This document shows, in pieces, positions 28,057-38,858 of a stretch of 64,000 nt of DNA. Source of the DNA: Marinitoga sp. 1197 (lineage in GTDB: Bacteria > Thermotogota > Thermotogae > Petrotogales > Petrotogaceae). The DNA lies in assembly GCF_001021165.1 (NCBI RefSeq), contig NZ_AZAY01000006.1, forward strand, positions 1 to 64,000. Reading direction: 5' to 3'. The position numbers and the translations under genes were made by a program. The first letter of the stretch is position 1. The number at the start of each line of letters is the position of its first letter. A model generated the notes under the pieces. It had not been told where the DNA came from and made no database searches. It saw only the letters and a program-made list of their open reading frames with translations.

Positions 28057-30039
28057 TTAAACTTTAAATTGTTTTATTAAACTCTCTAATTCTTCACTTA
28101 ATTTTGATAATTCTTTAGCCGCTATTGATACTTTAACAAAATCCTTTTTTTGTTCGGATATTTCATCTTTAAAATTAGTTACATCTTCAGAAACACTTAA
28201 AACAGCCTTGTTTGCTGTATCAACTGCAGCTGCTATTTCTTCTGTTGAAGCCGTCTGTTCTTCTGCTGATGCTGCAGTATTATCGATCATCATAGAAATT
28301 TGCTCAATTTTTCCTGTGATACTTTCAAATTGATTAGCAATTTCAAATACCATTTCATTTGTTTCTGTTATGCTTTTGACAACATTTTCTGTTTCAAGAT
28401 CAACTTCCTTTGCACTTTCTTGAATTTTACCTAATATTATGGCAATTTCTTCTGTTGCTTTTTTAGATTCTTCAGCTAATTTTCTTATTTCATCAGCAAC
28501 AACAGCAAAACCTTTTCCAGCTTCTCCAGCTCTTGCGGCTTCAATAGCAGCATTTAATGCCAATAAATTTGTTTGTTCGGTTATTGAATTAATCGTTTCA
28601 ACAATTTCTTGAATATTTGCTGTTTCATTTGCTAAAGATTTTACTGTTTTGGCATTTTCCTTTGCTTTTTCATTTACATTATTTATCTTTTCTTTTACCT
28701 CTTCTATATTTTTAGTTCCATTTTTAGCTAATCCTAATACTTCAGAGGAACTTTCCATGACTTCTTGTGTGGATTTTGAAACACTTTGAGCTGCAGCTGC
28801 TATTTCCTCTACTCCAGCAGTTGTTTCTTCTAATGAAGAAGAAGCATCTTGTATTTTGGAATTAATTTCGTCTATTTCTAAATAAATGCTTTCATTTAAT
28901 TTTACATTTTTCTCTATAGAACTGGATACATCATCTGATGTTTCAATCAATAATTCTGATGATTTTTTCACCTTTTCTACTAATAATCTTAAAGAAGAAA
29001 TAGTTTTATTCATTATATTTGCTAAATCTCCTAATTCATTAGAAGATTTAAGATCTACAGAAACGTTTAAATCTCCTTCTCCAACTTTTTTCATATCATC
29101 AGACATTATTAAAATAGGTTTTACAACAACATTGTTTACAAACATTATACCTATTACAAATGCTGCTATTATTATAATCCCAAATACTATTATATAAATG
29201 TATGTTTGCTTCCATACCTGATTTTGAATTACCGATTTTGGTATTGCATCGTAAACTGTCCAACCTAATTCAGGTATTTTATAATAAAAAGCGAGTTTAG
29301 TAATATCATTATAAGTATATTCTACTATACCATTTTGGTCAGTTGCATTGGTGAAAAATTCCATTGAGCTAACGTCTACTCCCCATTTGTCAGAATCTTC
29401 ATGAATTAAAGTAATCCCTTTTTCATTGACTATATATGGAGTTTCTTCTTCAAACAATTGATCTCCCAAAAATGAATCTACTAAATTCTTAATAGATAAA
29501 TCTATACCTAAGACCCCTATTATTTCTCCGGAATTATTTTTTATTGTTTTAGATACTGTTATTAATATATCCCCGCTCGATGCATCTGCATATGGTTCAG
29601 AAACAACAACTTCTCCAGGTTTATTCATTGCTGCTTTATACCATGGTCTTTGTGTTGGATCATAACCTGCCGGTAATTCAGCATCGGGTTTCACCAACAT
29701 TGTTTTATCTTTTAATCCTATATATACCGCACTAAAATTATTGTATTTTTTTACAATATTATCAAAATTCTTCAACATCCACGTTTTTTCTTCATGTTTA
29801 TTATCATATGAACCTTTTACATTAGCATCATCAGACAACATATTAGCCATATCAAAAATAGGTTTAAAGTAGGTTTTTAAAACTTCTGCTCGATTTTTTG
29901 TAGTAGATTTCAAATGCCCTGTGATATTATTGTAAGTTTTGTTATAATTTTGATATGTACTTATAACGGTAAATATAAGCATAGGAAGCAACGATATCAA
30001 AATTATTATCCATATCATTTGTGTTTTTAAACTTCTCAT
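28057..30039 (-). CDS. Methyl-accepting chemotaxis protein with dCache sensor
   Basis: A 660-residue receptor. Membrane segment 1 is at about residues 9-29; an external double-Cache domain follows to about 275 ([20 protein letters not shown], the ligand-site region; [20 protein letters not shown]); segment 2 is at about 280-305; then HAMP and a long signalling coiled coil. The conserved hairpin tip [20 protein letters not shown] and [16 protein letters not shown] contact CheA/CheW. Methylation-type glutamate/glutamine pairs are visible ([33 protein letters not shown]). The ligand is probably an amino or organic acid, as for many dCache receptors, but this is a guess. No che genes are in the window. 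Confidence 0.94.
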   Translation of the reverse strand: MRSLKTQMIWIIILISLLPMLIFTVISTYQNYNKTYNNITGHLKSTTKNRAEVLKTYFKPIFDMANMLSDDANVKGSYDNKHEEKTWMLKNFDNIVKKYNNFSAVYIGLKDKTMLVKPDAELPAGYDPTQRPWYKAAMNKPGEVVVSEPYADASSGDILITVSKTIKNNSGEIIGVLGIDLSIKNLVDSFLGDQLFEEETPYIVNEKGITLIHEDSDKWGVDVSSMEFFTNATDQNGIVEYTYNDITKLAFYYKIPELGWTVYDAIPKSVIQNQVWKQTYIYIIVFGIIIIAAFVIGIMFVNNVVVKPILIMSDDMKKVGEGDLNVSVDLKSSNELGDLANIMNKTISSLRLLVEKVKKSSELLIETSDDVSSSIEKNVKLNESIYLEIDEINSKIQDASSSLEETTAGVEEIAAAAQSVSKSTQEVMESSSEVLGLAKNGTKNIEEVKEKINNVNEKAKENAKTVKSLANETANIQEIVETINSITEQTNLLALNAAIEAARAGEAGKGFAVVADEIRKLAEESKKATEEIAIILGKIQESAKEVDLETENVVKSITETNEMVFEIANQFESITGKIEQISMMIDNTAASAEEQTASTEEIAAAVDTANKAVLSVSEDVTNFKDEISEQKKDFVKVSIAAKELSKLSEELESLIKQFKV

Positions 30040-30067
30040 AAAAATACCCCCTTTTTTTTATAATAAA

Positions 30068-30096
30068 ATTATACCATATATTTTATTCTTTTGCAA
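30068..30096 (-). promoter_or_regulatory. Predicted promoter of the chemoreceptor gene
   Basis: On the minus strand: -35 TTGCAA (30091-30096), a 17-base spacer, -10 TATAAT (30068-30073). It gives the receptor its own promoter, separate from the aldolase gene upstream. Confidence 0.72.
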
Positions 30097-30123
30097 AAAT
30101 ATATTTACTTTAAATTCAAACTT

Positions 30124-30756
30124 TTATATATTTTTGCTATAAGATGCTATATACAGATTTCTCATCCACTTAATATCTTCTTCAGATAGAGTATGACCTT
30201 TTCCCATCAATTCAACATGATATGCTATATTAGCGCTTTTTTCAATTATTTCAGCAGCAATTAAAGCTTCTTTTAAATTTCTGCCAATTGAAACAATTCC
30301 GTGATTTGCAAGTAAAATTCCATATACACCTAATTTGAATTTTCGAACAGCTTCAATTGCCAAATCCAGAGTTCCAGGAAGTTTGTAATCTGCTACTGGA
30401 ATTTCTCCACCTATTATTTGCGCCTGGTCTTCAATATAACATGGAACAGTTTTACGAAGTGCTGAATATATTGAAGCATATAAACTATGAGTATGTACTA
30501 CGGCTTTTATTTCAGGGAAATTTTTGTATATTTCTATATGTAAGGCTTTTTCACTTGATGGTTTTAATCCTTCTATATGCTTTTCCGTTTCAAAATCTAA
30601 AACAGATATATCCTCTTCTTTAAGGATATCGTATGGGACACCAGATGGTGTGATAAATATTTTATTATCTACTTTTACACTCAAATTTCCCCATGTTCCT
30701 TTTATAAGTCCTTTTTTTTCTAAATAGTCAATTGCTCTTATTATTTCATTTTTCAA
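30124..30756 (-). CDS. Class II aldolase/adducin-family protein
   Basis: A 210-residue zinc enzyme of the fuculose-phosphate aldolase / ribulose-phosphate 4-epimerase fold. Metal ligands are seen in VHTHSLYASIYS and LANHGIV, the substrate phosphate loop is GTWGNLSVKV and TPSGVPYD, and the catalytic acid is in KPSSEKALHIEIYK. The likely reaction is retro-aldol cleavage of a sugar phosphate; methylthioribulose-phosphate dehydratase is a relative. Eight bases downstream of the aminotransferase gene, so the two may act together, possibly in methionine salvage, though no other salvage gene is here. Confidence 0.85.
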   Translation of the reverse strand: MKNEIIRAIDYLEKKGLIKGTWGNLSVKVDNKIFITPSGVPYDILKEEDISVLDFETEKHIEGLKPSSEKALHIEIYKNFPEIKAVVHTHSLYASIYSALRKTVPCYIEDQAQIIGGEIPVADYKLPGTLDLAIEAVRKFKLGVYGILLANHGIVSIGRNLKEALIAAEIIEKSANIAYHVELMGKGHTLSEEDIKWMRNLYIASYSKNI

Positions 30757-30764
30757 AATATCAC

Positions 30765-31955
30765 CTACTTTTTGTTATTATAAGCTTTTACAGCTTCGGC
30801 TAATATGTGTGTTGCAAATTTTAATTTTTCACTATCCAATACATAAGCTATTCTGATTTCTTGGGTTCCGGAGCCTTCCGTAGCATAAAAGCCTGATAAT
30901 GGTGCTACCATTACTGTTGTATTATCAATGCTGAAATCTGTAAGCATCCATTTAACGAATTTTTCGCTATTATTTATTGGTAGTTTTACAGATACATAAA
31001 ATGCTCCTTTGGGTTTTTCAAATATAGCTCCGTCTATTTTTAATAATTCATTATAAACAGACAATCTTCTTTTATCATATTCTTTATATACTTTTTCTAT
31101 ATATGATTTATCCATTTCAAGTAATCCAATTGTTCCAAGTTGTGCAATCATAGGAGGGCATAGTCTCGATTGAGCCATTTTTATTACCTGATTGTATAAA
31201 TCTTTATTTTTTGTTGCAAAAACGCCAACTCTTGCTCCACATGCGCTGTATCTTTTTGAAATGCTATCTACAACTATTGTTCTATCATATTCTCCGAATG
31301 CCATTGTAGAAATGTGTTTTGTTCCATCAAATGTAAATTCTCTATATACTTCATCTGAAATGATATATAAATCATATTTTTTGGCGAAATCCACAATTCT
31401 TTTTAACTCTTCTTCAGAATATACAGCGCCAGTTGGATTTGAAGGATTTGAAAAAATTATAGCTTTAGTTTTTGATGATACAACTTTTTCAAACTCTTCA
31501 GTTGAAGGCACAGCATAGCCTGTTTCAGGCAAAGCTCTAACGGGTACCAACTTTACGTTTATCATTTCAGCAAAACCTCTATAGTTTGCATAAAAAGGTT
31601 CAATTACAATAACTTCATCACCAGGATCAGCAATGGCAGCTAATGCAAATATAATAGCTTCACTTCCTCCATTTGTTACTATAATATCTTCAGGAGAAAA
31701 AGGAATATTGTTTTCATTATAATATTTTGAAAAAGCTTCTCTTAATTCATATAATCCAGCTGAATGTGTATAGGCAACAATTTCTGGTTTGTGTTTTTCA
31801 ATATAGTTAAAAAAAGCTTTTGGTGTTTCTAAATCTGGTTGTCCTATATTGAGATGTAATACTTTTTTCCCTGATTTTTTTGCTGCTTCAGCATAAGGAA
31901 TTAATTTTCTGATAGGTGATGCTTGCATATTTAGAATTCTTTTTGAAAAATCCAT
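30765..31955 (-). CDS. PLP-dependent aminotransferase, class I/II
   Basis: A 396-residue fold-type I aminotransferase. The PLP features are clear: NPSNPTGAVYSEEEL, SDEVYREFTFDG and the Schiff-base lysine in DSISKRYSACGARVG. It resembles the aspartate/aromatic aminotransferases common in Thermotogota, but the substrate is not certain. Ribosome site AGGAGGG. Likely co-transcribed with the class II aldolase. Confidence 0.9.
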   Translation of the reverse strand: MDFSKRILNMQASPIRKLIPYAEAAKKSGKKVLHLNIGQPDLETPKAFFNYIEKHKPEIVAYTHSAGLYELREAFSKYYNENNIPFSPEDIIVTNGGSEAIIFALAAIADPGDEVIVIEPFYANYRGFAEMINVKLVPVRALPETGYAVPSTEEFEKVVSSKTKAIIFSNPSNPTGAVYSEEELKRIVDFAKKYDLYIISDEVYREFTFDGTKHISTMAFGEYDRTIVVDSISKRYSACGARVGVFATKNKDLYNQVIKMAQSRLCPPMIAQLGTIGLLEMDKSYIEKVYKEYDKRRLSVYNELLKIDGAIFEKPKGAFYVSVKLPINNSEKFVKWMLTDFSIDNTTVMVAPLSGFYATEGSGTQEIRIAYVLDSEKLKFATHILAEAVKAYNNKK

Positions 31956-32124
31956 TTTGTTCCCTCCTGTGAAATAATTTTCCTGATATTTAATTTTATC
32001 ATAAATGGTAGGATTTTTTTCATATTTTTTTGTAATAATAATATGTGATAATATTTAAGATTTAGATTTTTTATGAATAAAAAATAGATTTTTTGGACGA
32101 GCTATATAAATAAGGAGTGAAAGA

Positions 32125-32787
32125 ATGGATTTAGAATATTTAAAAAAATATGGTAAAATTATTGGAGTGGATGAAGCAGGAAGAGGACCGCTGGCAGGTC
32201 CGGTGGTGGTTGGTGCAATATTAGTTGAAAATGAAGATCAATTGAATTTGCTGAATAAAATTTCAAATGATTCTAAAAAAATGTCTGAAAAGAAAAGAGA
32301 AGAAGCGTTTAAAATAATTATAGATAATTTCAAATATTCTATAAAATTAGCCACTCCAGAGGAGATAGACTTATATAATATATTTTCTGCGACCACTCTT
32401 GGTATTAAAAGAGTTCTAAAAGATTTCGAATTATATGATAAGCATATTATTATAGATGGGAAAAATTTTAAGCTTGATATAAAAAATTATGAATGTATAG
32501 TGAAAGGGGATTTAAAATCAAAAATAATAGGTGCAGCATCTATTTTAGCGAAGGTTTATAGAGATAGATTAATGTTTGAATTAGATAAAGAGTTTCCTGA
32601 ATATAATTTTCAAAAGCATAAGGGATATCCAACAAAAGAACATATTGAAAAGATAAAAAAGTATGGTATAAAAGATTTTTATAGAATTACATTTAAGCCA
32701 ATAAGAAATTTGTTAATAGATAATGAAATATCTTTTGATAAAAATGAATTTAATTATATGAGATTAATGAAAATAGGAATATTGTGA
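32125..32787 (+). CDS. rnhB: Ribonuclease HII
   Basis: A 220-residue enzyme that cuts RNA in RNA/DNA hybrids and single ribonucleotides in DNA. The first catalytic Asp and Glu are in GVDEAGRGPLAGPVVVGA, the third acidic residue is in HIIIDGKNF, and SIIGAAS-like KIIGAASILAKVYRDRLM carries the fourth. The start has AAGGAGTG. It leads a five-gene chain (rnhB, mazG, parvulin-like, DUF59, prmC) with overlapping or nearly touching ends. Confidence 0.94.
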   Translation: MDLEYLKKYGKIIGVDEAGRGPLAGPVVVGAILVENEDQLNLLNKISNDSKKMSEKKREEAFKIIIDNFKYSIKLATPEEIDLYNIFSATTLGIKRVLKDFELYDKHIIIDGKNFKLDIKNYECIVKGDLKSKIIGAASILAKVYRDRLMFELDKEFPEYNFQKHKGYPTKEHIEKIKKYGIKDFYRITFKPIRNLLIDNEISFDKNEFNYMRLMKIGIL

Positions 32788-32798
32788 AAGGGGATAGT

Positions 32799-33491
32799 AT
32801 GAAAGATAATAAATTAGCAAAAGATTATTTTGAAAAATTACTTGAAATTATGGAAACATTGAGATCTGAGGATGGGTGTCCATGGGATAGAAAACAAACT
32901 CATGAAAGTTTAAAACCTTATGTAATAGAGGAAGCATATGAATTGATTCATGCAATTGATAGTAATGATAAAAAACATTTTATAGAAGAATTAGGAGATG
33001 TTTTATTGCAGGTTGTTTTTCATTCTCAAATAGCAAAGGAAAATGGAAATTTTGATATAAGTGACGTTTTAAATAATTTAAATGAAAAATTAGTTAGAAG
33101 ACATCCACATGTTTTTGAAAATACTGGGGAATATTCGTATGAACAATGGGAAAAATTAAAAGCAAAAGAAAAGGGAAAGAAAAACTTTTCAAAGATAGGT
33201 GAATATAATCCAGGGATGCCACCTTTGATGAATTTAAGAAGATTAATAGAAAATTCGTTAGCTGTAAAATTTGATCCTTTTGAAAAACAGGATATTTTTA
33301 AGTTAATAAAAGAAGATTTAAATAATCTGGAAAATGAAATAAGTAATGAAAAATATCATATTCAATTTTTAACCCATTTGATATATTTTTATGTTAAAAA
33401 TAATTTGAATATAGATTCATTACTTTTTATGGCATCAAAAGAATTTATACAAAATTATAAAAATAAGGGAAATAGGGAGGAGAAAAAATGA
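32799..33491 (+). CDS. mazG: Nucleoside triphosphate pyrophosphohydrolase MazG
   Basis: A 230-residue protein that hydrolyses (d)NTPs to monophosphates. The MazG fold motif is strong in the N-terminal half: GCPWDRKQTHESLKPYVIEEAYE and FIEELGDVLLQVVFHSQIA carry the E-x-x-E and E-x-x-D metal sites. The C-terminal half is weaker, so only the first domain is clearly catalytic. I take ATG 32799 with GAAAGGGG upstream; the GTG 15 bases earlier is too close to the stop of rnhB. Confidence 0.92.
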   Translation: MKDNKLAKDYFEKLLEIMETLRSEDGCPWDRKQTHESLKPYVIEEAYELIHAIDSNDKKHFIEELGDVLLQVVFHSQIAKENGNFDISDVLNNLNEKLVRRHPHVFENTGEYSYEQWEKLKAKEKGKKNFSKIGEYNPGMPPLMNLRRLIENSLAVKFDPFEKQDIFKLIKEDLNNLENEISNEKYHIQFLTHLIYFYVKNNLNIDSLLFMASKEFIQNYKNKGNREEKK

Positions 33492-34519
33492 AAAAAAATA
33501 TTTTGTTTTTTCTAATTTTAGTATCAGCTTTTATATCTTTTGGTATTGTAAAATATAAGGAACTTAATGCTCAAACTATATCGATAATTAACACAGAAAA
33601 TATTGATTATAATTATTTTCAATCTCAAGCAAAAACTGTTGAAATTTTAAGAAATTTAAATAATATAAACAATAATTTTTATAAAATTTTAGTTGGAACA
33701 ACAGAAGGGAATATGGTTATTCAAAAATATGAAAAATCGATACTGGATAAATTAGCTGGAGAAATCTTATTTATTCAATTTACAGAGAAAGTTAAAGGGT
33801 TAAATTTAAATAAAGATCAGCTTTTTAATGATGTAAAAAATCAAATAAATGAAATTTTTTTATCATCAAACTTATCTGAAAATGATATATTGTTATATTT
33901 AATATCAAAGGGTTTTGAAAACAAAGAGCAATATATATATAATATTTATCATAAGAAACTTTATCAGAAAGCTATTTCGGAAATATATAAATATTTGTTA
34001 AGTAATGTAGATGTTTCAGAAAAAGAAATAGAAACAGAATATTCTAAAAATAAAAATAGATATTATACTCCACAATCTGCAGATTTAAAACTTGTGTTTT
34101 TTAAAACGTCAGATGATGCATCCTTAGCGTATCAAAAAATAATTGATGGATATTATATGTTTGATGATATTTATAATAAAAAAATATCTTCAAATGAAGC
34201 AACAGAAATTAAAATAGATATTGAAAATAATAACAATGATTTAGTAAATACCATAAGGACTTCATTTCCAGGAGCTATTTTGAAGCCGATGAAATACAAT
34301 GAAAATTATTTTTCATTAATAAAAATAGAAAAAAAATATCCTAAAAAACAAATGACTCTTGAAGAAGCAAAACAAAAAATTATTGAAAATATTAAAGATG
34401 AAAAGGCAAAGCAATTGTTTAATAAATTAATAACCACAGAATTTGAGAAATTTAAAAATAATTCTGAAATTATTATAAACTCTAAATTTTTTAAAGGAGA
34501 TGAAAAAAGTGGTAACTAA
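33488..34519 (+). CDS. SurA/parvulin-like exported chaperone
   Basis: A 343-residue protein with an N-terminal signal or anchor segment (MKKNILFFLILVSAFISFGI). A helical SurA-N-like part follows (to about residue 175) and a PpiC/parvulin-like part (about 190-280). The usual parvulin start (RASHIL, with an active-site His) reads SADLKLVFF here, so isomerase activity is doubtful; a holdase role is more likely. Weak family resemblance overall. Gene ends overlap the neighbours by 4 and, with the downstream start, 11-20 bases. Confidence 0.65.
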   Translation: MKKNILFFLILVSAFISFGIVKYKELNAQTISIINTENIDYNYFQSQAKTVEILRNLNNINNNFYKILVGTTEGNMVIQKYEKSILDKLAGEILFIQFTEKVKGLNLNKDQLFNDVKNQINEIFLSSNLSENDILLYLISKGFENKEQYIYNIYHKKLYQKAISEIYKYLLSNVDVSEKEIETEYSKNKNRYYTPQSADLKLVFFKTSDDASLAYQKIIDGYYMFDDIYNKKISSNEATEIKIDIENNNNDLVNTIRTSFPGAILKPMKYNENYFSLIKIEKKYPKKQMTLEEAKQKIIENIKDEKAKQLFNKLITTEFEKFKNNSEIIINSKFFKGDEKSGN

Positions 34520-34808
34520 AGAAGATGTTATGAATGCTTTGAAAAATGTATATGATATGGAGATTGGTTTTGATGTTGTTTCTTTAGGGCTTATTTATGA
34601 TGTTAATATAGATGAAGAAAATAATGTACATGTATTAATGACATTAACCACACCAATGTGTCCATTGGCAGGATTTATTACAGAAGATGCAAAAAATAAG
34701 GTTGGATCTATTGAAGGAGTTAAGAGCGTTAATGTTGAGTTAACTTTTGATCCTCCATGGGATCCATCAAAGGCATCTGATGAAGTTAGAACTATTCTGG
34801 GAATATGA
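34509..34808 (+). CDS. DUF59/MIP18-family iron-sulfur assembly protein
   Basis: A 99-residue protein of the SufT/PaaD/MIP18 group. The signature VYDMEIGFDVVSLGLIYDV is clear, and TLTTPMCPLAGF carries the conserved Cys. The C-terminus FDPPWDPSKAS is also typical. Members help load Fe-S clusters onto target proteins. The ribosome site AAAGGAG abuts the ATG at 34500, so the GTG at 34509 is the more likely start; the 3-residue difference does not affect the call. Confidence 0.85.
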   Translation: MVTKEDVMNALKNVYDMEIGFDVVSLGLIYDVNIDEENNVHVLMTLTTPMCPLAGFITEDAKNKVGSIEGVKSVNVELTFDPPWDPSKASDEVRTILGI

Positions 34809-35623
34809 CATTAAGAGAGTTTATAAAAAAGTACAAAAATATATTTATTGAAAAGGGGATTAATAATCCCCTCTTTTTTGTTGCTAAAATAATTTCAAAA
34901 ATTGAAAATATAAATATATCAAGTATTTTGATTGAAAAAGATTTTGTTATTTCTAGAGAATTACTGGAAAAAATAAGTAAAATAATATTTGAAGATTATC
35001 CAATAGAATATATTACCAATAATGTAATTTTTTATGGATATGATTTTTATGTTGATGAGAGAGTTTTAATACCAAGGATTGAAACTGAAGATTTGGTTAA
35101 AATTGCGATAAATATAATAAAAAAAAATAATTACAAATATATTCTTGATATTGGAACTGGAAGTGGGATAATCCCTATCGTTTTGAAGAAGGAATTACCT
35201 CATATAGAAATTTATGCATGTGATATATCTGAAGATGCTTTAAACGTAGCGAAAATAAATGCTAAAAAACATAATACTAATATCATTTTTATTAAAAGTA
35301 ATATTTTTGAAAGTGTGGAATATGATATAATTAATAAGGTGGATTTTATAATATCAAATCCACCTTATGTTGAAAGTGAGTTTTATTACCAAAATAAAGC
35401 TTTACATTTTGAGCCGAAAATAGCTTTAGAAGCTGGTAATGACGGCCAGGATTTTTTTTATAAGTTACTAATTTATCCGAATATTCTAAAATCAAAACAT
35501 TTTTTATTTGAAACTACCGAATTTAATATTGATAAAACAAAATTATTATTATCTAAATTTGGAAAAGTTAAAGTTTACACGGATTCTTTTGAGATAAATA
35601 GATTTATTGAAAAATTACCATAG
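34805..35623 (+). CDS. prmC: Release factor glutamine methyltransferase PrmC
   Basis: A 272-residue enzyme that methylates the Gln of the GGQ motif in release factors. The N-terminal helical release-factor-binding part is followed by the SAM fold: motif I DIGTGSGIIPIVL, and the catalytic NPPY in FIISNPPYVESEF. QYIIG-type segment IEYITNNVIFYGYDF and DERVLIPRIETE are typical of PrmC. It overlaps the previous gene by 4 bases (ATGA). No prfA next to it. Confidence 0.9.
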   Translation: MTLREFIKKYKNIFIEKGINNPLFFVAKIISKIENINISSILIEKDFVISRELLEKISKIIFEDYPIEYITNNVIFYGYDFYVDERVLIPRIETEDLVKIAINIIKKNNYKYILDIGTGSGIIPIVLKKELPHIEIYACDISEDALNVAKINAKKHNTNIIFIKSNIFESVEYDIINKVDFIISNPPYVESEFYYQNKALHFEPKIALEAGNDGQDFFYKLLIYPNILKSKHFLFETTEFNIDKTKLLLSKFGKVKVYTDSFEINRFIEKLP

Positions 35624-35640
35624 AGGGATTAGAAATGTCT

Positions 35641-35675
35641 TTTGAAAATTCTAATTTATATCCAGAATTTTCAAA
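35641..35675 (+). other. Hairpin just after prmC
   Basis: A 12-bp perfect stem (35641-35652/35664-35675) with an 11-base loop, AT-rich and without a following T-run. It lies between prmC and the main terminator; it may stabilise the transcript end. Confidence 0.4.
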
Positions 35676-35683
35676 TACATATA

Positions 35684-35724
35684 TATAATATAAAACTCCC
35701 CGTAAAGGGGAGTTTTATATTATA
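35684..35724. terminator. Bidirectional terminator between prmC and ileS
   Basis: An 18-bp perfect stem (35684-35701/35707-35724) with a CCCC/GGGG core and a five-base loop. A-tracts and T-tracts flank the core on both sides, so it can end transcripts from either strand. The ileS stop codon lies in the stem. Confidence 0.9.
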
Positions 35725-38467
35725 ATTGTTCTAACACATTTACACATCTAGGACATGCATCTGGATATTTTTCGTTTTTACCAACTTCTGGATGTATTTT
35801 CCAACATCTCTCACATTTTTTTCCTTCTGCCTTTACAACTTTTACTTTTGAATATTCCCCTTCAAATCCTTCATCAACAGTTCCTAATTCAAATTGAGAT
35901 GTAATAAATAAATCAGCTATAAAATATGGGTCATATTCATTTAAGATTTCCTTTAATTCAGAGGATTTTGGTTCAACTATTATTTTAGCATCTAAGGGAT
36001 GACCGATAAATTTTTCTCTTCTTTTTTCTTCTAAAGCTTTTGTAACGTCTTCTCTTAACTGGAATATTTTGTTCCATTTTTCTTCAAGTTTTTTGTCTAT
36101 ATAATTCATATTTACTTCAGGCCATTTTTCAAGTTGTACAGTTTCATATTTTTTTGTTGGTAAATAAGAGTATATTTCTTCGGTTGTAAATGCAAGCAAT
36201 GGAACCATCAATTTTGTCAATACAACTAATGCTTCATACATAACTGTTTGTGCGGATCTTCTTAATTTTGATTTTGGCAATTCTGTATATATTCTATCTT
36301 TTATAATGTCAAGATAAATTGAACTCATCTCAACTGTACAGAATTTATTAATCAAATGATGTACCCTGAAGAATTCATAATTTTCATAAGCTTCTGTAAC
36401 TTTTTCAATAAGTTGGTGAATCTTCATCATAGCCCATTTATCAAGTTCTTCCATTTTTTCATATGGAACAGAATCGCTTTGTGGATCAAAATCCGATGTA
36501 TTTCCTAATAAGAATCTTATAGTATTTCTATATTTTCTATATACTTCGGTTTGTTGTTTTAATATATCAAATGATACCCTTATATCTCCTCTATAATCAC
36601 TTGAAGCAACCCATAATCTTAATATATCAGCGCCATATTTTTCAATTACGTCAAATGGGCTTATTACATTTCCTAATGATTTAGACATTTTCCTTCCATC
36701 TTTATCTTTAATAAATCCATGTGTTAATACTGTTTCATATGGTGCTATTCCGTTTTTAGCAACAGATAAAAATAAGGAACTCTGGAACCAACCTCTGTGT
36801 TGATCTGTGCCTTCTAAATATAAATCTACAGGATATTTATTTAAATCCTTTCGTACATTAACAACAGCATCCCACGAGGAACCTGAATCTATCCATACAT
36901 CCAGAATATCTTCTTCTTTTTTAAAGTGAGTTCCACCACATTTTTTACATTTATAACCTTCTGGCAAAAAGTCTTTGACATCTCTTTCATACCAAGCATT
37001 TGTACCCTCTTTTTCAACTATTTCAATAACTTTATCCATAACAATAGGATCTATATAGGTTTCACCACAATCCTCACAGTATAATGCAGGGATAGGAATT
37101 CCCCAGGCTCTTTGCCTTGAGATACACCAATCTGGTCTGTCCTGTACCATTGCTGTTATTCTATTTTCACCCCAGTCAGGAATCCATTTGACTTTTTTAA
37201 TTTCATCTAAAGCTTTTTCTCTCAAATTATTTTTATCAACAGAAATAAACCATTGCTCTGTTGCCCTAAATATAACTGGATTTTTACATCTCCAGCAATG
37301 AGGATAAGAATGCCTTATGTCTGTTTGAGCTATTAGATGTCCGGATTCCCTTAAATCATTTATTATAATTTTATTTGCTTTCCATATATGTAATCCTTTA
37401 TATTTTCCTGCTTCATCTGTAAATATTCCTTCGTGATTTACAGGAGACAATACAGGTAATTTATATTTTAACCCAGTTTGATAGTCTTCTGCACCATGAC
37501 CTGGGGCAGTATGAACACAACCAGTACCATCTTCAAGTGTTACGTAATCAGCTAATACTATTAGTGATTCTCTATTCATGAATGGATGTTTCGCTTTTTT
37601 GTATTCTAAATCTTTTCCTTTAAATTCCTCTAAGATTTCATAATCTTTAACACCTGCAATATTCAGTAGATTTTCCATAAGACCTTTTGCTAAAATCCAT
37701 TTTTCATTTCCTACCTGTACTTTTACATAATCAAAATCTGGATGCAATGCTATTGCTACATTTGCAGGCAATGTCCATGGAGTTGTTGTCCATATAACAA
37801 CATATGTATTTGGTTCATCTTCTAACTCGAATTTAACATATATAGAGTGTGATGTGTGATCATGATATTCTATTTCAGCTTCAGCTAATGCTGTTTCACA
37901 ACTCGGGCACCAATATATAGGTTTTTTATTTCTAAAAACATTACCGTCTTCTACCATTTTTTTGAGGATTTCCAAAACTTTTGCTTCATATTCAGGTTTT
38001 AATGTAACATAAGGGTTTTCCCAATCTCCTCTTATACCAAGTCTTTTAAATTCTTCCTTTTGTATATTTACAAAATTTAAAGCATAATCTTCACATAATT
38101 TCCTTATTTCAAGTTTTGACATTGTTTTTGCTTTTTCACCTAAATCGGTTGTAACTTTATGTTCTATTGGCAATCCATGTGTATCCCATCCTGGAACATA
38201 TGGTGCATTATATCCTTTCATAGTTTTATACTTTATTATAATATCTTTTAAAACCTTATTTAAAGCGTGCCCAATATGAATATGGCCATTCGCATATGGA
38301 GGACCATCATGCAAAATATATGTAGGAGCATTTTCTCTTTCTTTTCTAATATAGTGTTCAAGATTCATTTTTTCCCATTTTTTAAGTGTTTCCGGTTCTT
38401 TTGTTTTTAAATTCGCTTTCATTTTAAAACTCGTTTTTGGCAAATTTAATGTATCTTTATAATCCAA
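35720..38467 (-). CDS. ileS: Isoleucine-tRNA ligase
   Basis: A 915-residue class I synthetase. The HIGH motif is [14 protein letters not shown] near residue 58 and KMSKS is in [12 protein letters not shown] near 595. An editing domain lies between ([14 protein letters not shown], with [15 protein letters not shown]). The C-terminal zinc site CERCW and CPRC is present, as in bacterial-type IleRS. Last gene of a chain behind a histidine kinase and a receiver protein, with a gap of only 15 bases to the receiver gene. Confidence 0.97.
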   Translation of the reverse strand: MDYKDTLNLPKTSFKMKANLKTKEPETLKKWEKMNLEHYIRKERENAPTYILHDGPPYANGHIHIGHALNKVLKDIIIKYKTMKGYNAPYVPGWDTHGLPIEHKVTTDLGEKAKTMSKLEIRKLCEDYALNFVNIQKEEFKRLGIRGDWENPYVTLKPEYEAKVLEILKKMVEDGNVFRNKKPIYWCPSCETALAEAEIEYHDHTSHSIYVKFELEDEPNTYVVIWTTTPWTLPANVAIALHPDFDYVKVQVGNEKWILAKGLMENLLNIAGVKDYEILEEFKGKDLEYKKAKHPFMNRESLIVLADYVTLEDGTGCVHTAPGHGAEDYQTGLKYKLPVLSPVNHEGIFTDEAGKYKGLHIWKANKIIINDLRESGHLIAQTDIRHSYPHCWRCKNPVIFRATEQWFISVDKNNLREKALDEIKKVKWIPDWGENRITAMVQDRPDWCISRQRAWGIPIPALYCEDCGETYIDPIVMDKVIEIVEKEGTNAWYERDVKDFLPEGYKCKKCGGTHFKKEEDILDVWIDSGSSWDAVVNVRKDLNKYPVDLYLEGTDQHRGWFQSSLFLSVAKNGIAPYETVLTHGFIKDKDGRKMSKSLGNVISPFDVIEKYGADILRLWVASSDYRGDIRVSFDILKQQTEVYRKYRNTIRFLLGNTSDFDPQSDSVPYEKMEELDKWAMMKIHQLIEKVTEAYENYEFFRVHHLINKFCTVEMSSIYLDIIKDRIYTELPKSKLRRSAQTVMYEALVVLTKLMVPLLAFTTEEIYSYLPTKKYETVQLEKWPEVNMNYIDKKLEEKWNKIFQLREDVTKALEEKRREKFIGHPLDAKIIVEPKSSELKEILNEYDPYFIADLFITSQFELGTVDEGFEGEYSKVKVVKAEGKKCERCWKIHPEVGKNEKYPDACPRCVNVLEQL

Positions 38468-38482
38468 TGTAAAGCACCTCCA

Positions 38483-38839
38483 CTATAATTGTAAAAGTCT
38501 ATTTATTGTGTCTTTGAATTCTGTTAAATCCAATGATTTTACCACATAAGCATCTGCGGCCCACGATGCCATATCGCTTTTATAATGACTATATGCTGTC
38601 ATTAATACTATTTTTTTATCGGGATACTTTTTTCTTATTTCTGCAGCTAATTCTAATCCATTCATTTCAGGCATTTCTATATCAAGTGAAATAATGTCAA
38701 AATTCTGATCTTTGGATAATATTTCCAATGCTTTTTTAGCACAATTGGCATCGGTTACTTCATAACCCATATCCTCTAGTTCTTCCTTTAAAAGTAGCCT
38801 AATATTATCTTCATCATCGACAATCAATATTCTTGCCAT
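38483..38839 (-). CDS. Single-domain response regulator (Spo0F/CheY type)
   Basis: A 118-residue receiver with no output domain. The acidic pair is Asp8-Asp9 (VDDEDN), the phospho-acceptor is Asp53 (ISLDIEMPEMNGLEL), the switch Thr81 is in MTAYSHY and Lys101 is in VVKSLDL. The sequence style is closer to Spo0F than to chemotaxis CheY. It lies 20 bases after the kinase gene, its probable donor, and directly before ileS. It must act through a partner protein, not found here. Confidence 0.92.
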   Translation of the reverse strand: MARILIVDDEDNIRLLLKEELEDMGYEVTDANCAKKALEILSKDQNFDIISLDIEMPEMNGLELAAEIRKKYPDKKIVLMTAYSHYKSDMASWAADAYVVKSLDLTEFKDTINRLLQL

Positions 38840-38858
38840 ATATAACCCCTCCCAAAAT

